Below are positions 63,381 through 64,000 of a DNA stretch of 64,000 nucleotides, piece by piece. The notes under the pieces were generated by a model. It made no database searches and was not told the origin of the DNA. It saw only the letters and a program-made list of their open reading frames with translations. The position numbers and the translations under genes are program-made. This DNA comes from JBQCHF01 sp051953655 (GTDB lineage Bacteria; Actinomycetota; Actinomycetes; Motilibacterales; Motilibacteraceae): NCBI GenBank assembly GCA_051953655.1, contig JBQCIO010000106.1:22076-86075 (forward strand), written 5' to 3'. Positions within the stretch are counted from its first letter, which is position 1. Each line of letters opens with the position of its first letter.

Positions 63381-64000
63381 TCACGCCTTGCTCAGCGTGC
63401 GCAGGGCGGCGCGCAGGAGCGCCGAGACGTCCGGGGTGCCGCCCTCGGCCAGGGCCTGCTCCGCCTCCGGCGCGACCGCCGTGACGGCGTCGTCGGCCTC
63501 CCGGCTGGACCAGCCCAGGCCCACCAGGGCTCCGTGCAGCGGCACCTGCCACGAGGCCGCTGGGGACCCAGCTCCTGTTCCCGGCGCGGGGACCGTGCCC
63601 ACGGCGGGAGCGGCCGAGCCGCCGGTGACCGCCAGCCGCTCCTTGAGCTCGAGCACGATCCGCTGGGCGCCCTTCCTGCCGATCCCGGGCACCTGCACGA
63701 GCGCGGCGAGGTCCTCGGTGGCCACCGCCCGGCGCAGCGCGTCGGGGCTGTGCACGGCGAGCATGGCCTGGGCCAGGCGCGGGCCGACCCCGCTGGCCGT
63801 CTGCAGCACCTCGAAGACGGCGCGGGCGTCGTCGTCGGCGAAGCCGTAGAGGGTGAGGGAGTCCTCGCGCACCACCCGCGAGGTGGCGAGGAACGCCTCC
63901 GCCCCCACCCGGAGCGCAGCCCGCGTGGACGGGGTGCACTGCACGGCGCGCCCCACGCCGCCGACCTCGACGACGGCGCTGGTCGGCGCGACGGCGGCGA
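63381..64000 (-). CDS. ruvA: Holliday junction DNA helicase RuvA (start beyond window)
   Basis: The visible ~206 codons cover nearly the whole protein, lacking only the first few residues. [20 protein letters not shown] and [23 protein letters not shown] are the two helix-hairpin-helix motifs that bind the junction. A variable Ala/Pro/Gly linker precedes the C-terminal RuvB-binding domain ([18 protein letters not shown]). The frame stays open to the right edge with an N-terminal [14 protein letters not shown] typical of RuvA. Confidence 0.95.
   Translation of the reverse strand, partial: AAVAPTSAVVEVGGVGRAVQCTPSTRAALRVGAEAFLATSRVVREDSLTLYGFADDDARAVFEVLQTASGVGPRLAQAMLAVHSPDALRRAVATEDLAALVQVPGIGRKGAQRIVLELKERLAVTGGSAAPAVGTVPAPGTGAGSPAASWQVPLHGALVGLGWSSREADDAVTAVAPEAEQALAEGGTPDVSALLRAALRTLSKA

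Overview
The window is about 64 kb of very GC-rich chromosome with many GTG and a few TTG starts, GTGA/ATGA stop-start overlaps and TAnnnT -10 boxes. This points to an actinobacterium. Gene order alone does not fix the genus; a free-living lineage with type IV pili (for example Geodermatophilales, Kineosporiales or Frankiales-like) is an inference. No tRNA, rRNA, CRISPR array, integrase or IS transposase was seen. The conserved backbone on the minus strand (ruvA-ruvB-yajC-secD-secF-apt-relA, a metallo-hydrolase-hisS-aspS, rarA, alaS-ruvX-mltG-aroE) has the same order as Mycobacterium tuberculosis Rv2593c-Rv2552c, with lineage-specific blocks inserted.

Layout. (1) 1-4169, minus: a roadblock protein, a DUF4388 (PATAN) protein, a Ras-like GTPase, a small protein and the truncated pilus ATPase PilB form an operon that looks like an MglA/MglB-type control module for type IV pili. 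(2) 4408-10508, minus: DUF948, DUF6167-like, alaS, ruvX, mltG, aroE, packed with overlaps. (3) 10570-11939: an AbiEi/DUF559-like gene surrounded by three copies of a 57-bp palindrome; then rarA (minus) and a divergent acyl-CoA dehydrogenase-like gene, both apparently leaderless. (4) 14698-25716, plus: a single long operon with a YnjBCD-like ABC transporter, sugar isomerase/epimerase, zinc alcohol dehydrogenase, class II aldolase, FGGY kinase, a 2-hydroxyacid-dehydrogenase relative lacking its substrate-binding Arg, and a GH42 beta-galactosidase. This looks like an uptake and catabolic pathway for an unidentified glycoside or sugar. (5) 25799-27339, minus: a WXG-type polymorphic toxin with an AT-richer tip and its presumed immunity gene. 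(6) 27543-33000: geranylgeranyl-reductase-like flavoprotein, GNAT, PAS-GGDEF-EAL protein, EamA transporter. (7) 33002-39513: two membrane genes (one frameshifted CPBP protease), a LuxR-type response regulator, DUF4865, VOC, a CMD-hydrolase fusion, a soluble histidine kinase and a YciI protein. A 16-bp motif upstream of three of these transcription units suggests a local two-component regulon. (8) 39667-42863: a variant FtsH-like membrane AAA protease with a lipoprotein. (9) 43053-49155: aspS, hisS, metallo-hydrolase, and divergently an exported cyclophilin and a DUF349 protein. (10) 49351-55128: a secreted CWB2-GH3 protein and a secreted M6 metallopeptidase, convergent on one strong hairpin, and a frameshifted second AbiEi/DUF559-like gene. 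(11) 55094-64000, minus: relA, apt, secF, secD, yajC, ruvB and the start-truncated ruvA.

The features most worth follow-up are the 57-bp palindrome family around a nuclease-fold gene, the TACGTCATCCGGCCGA motif, the pilus GTPase module, and the sugar catabolic operon. Frameshifts at about 33350 and 54895 may be true inactivation or assembly errors in GC runs.
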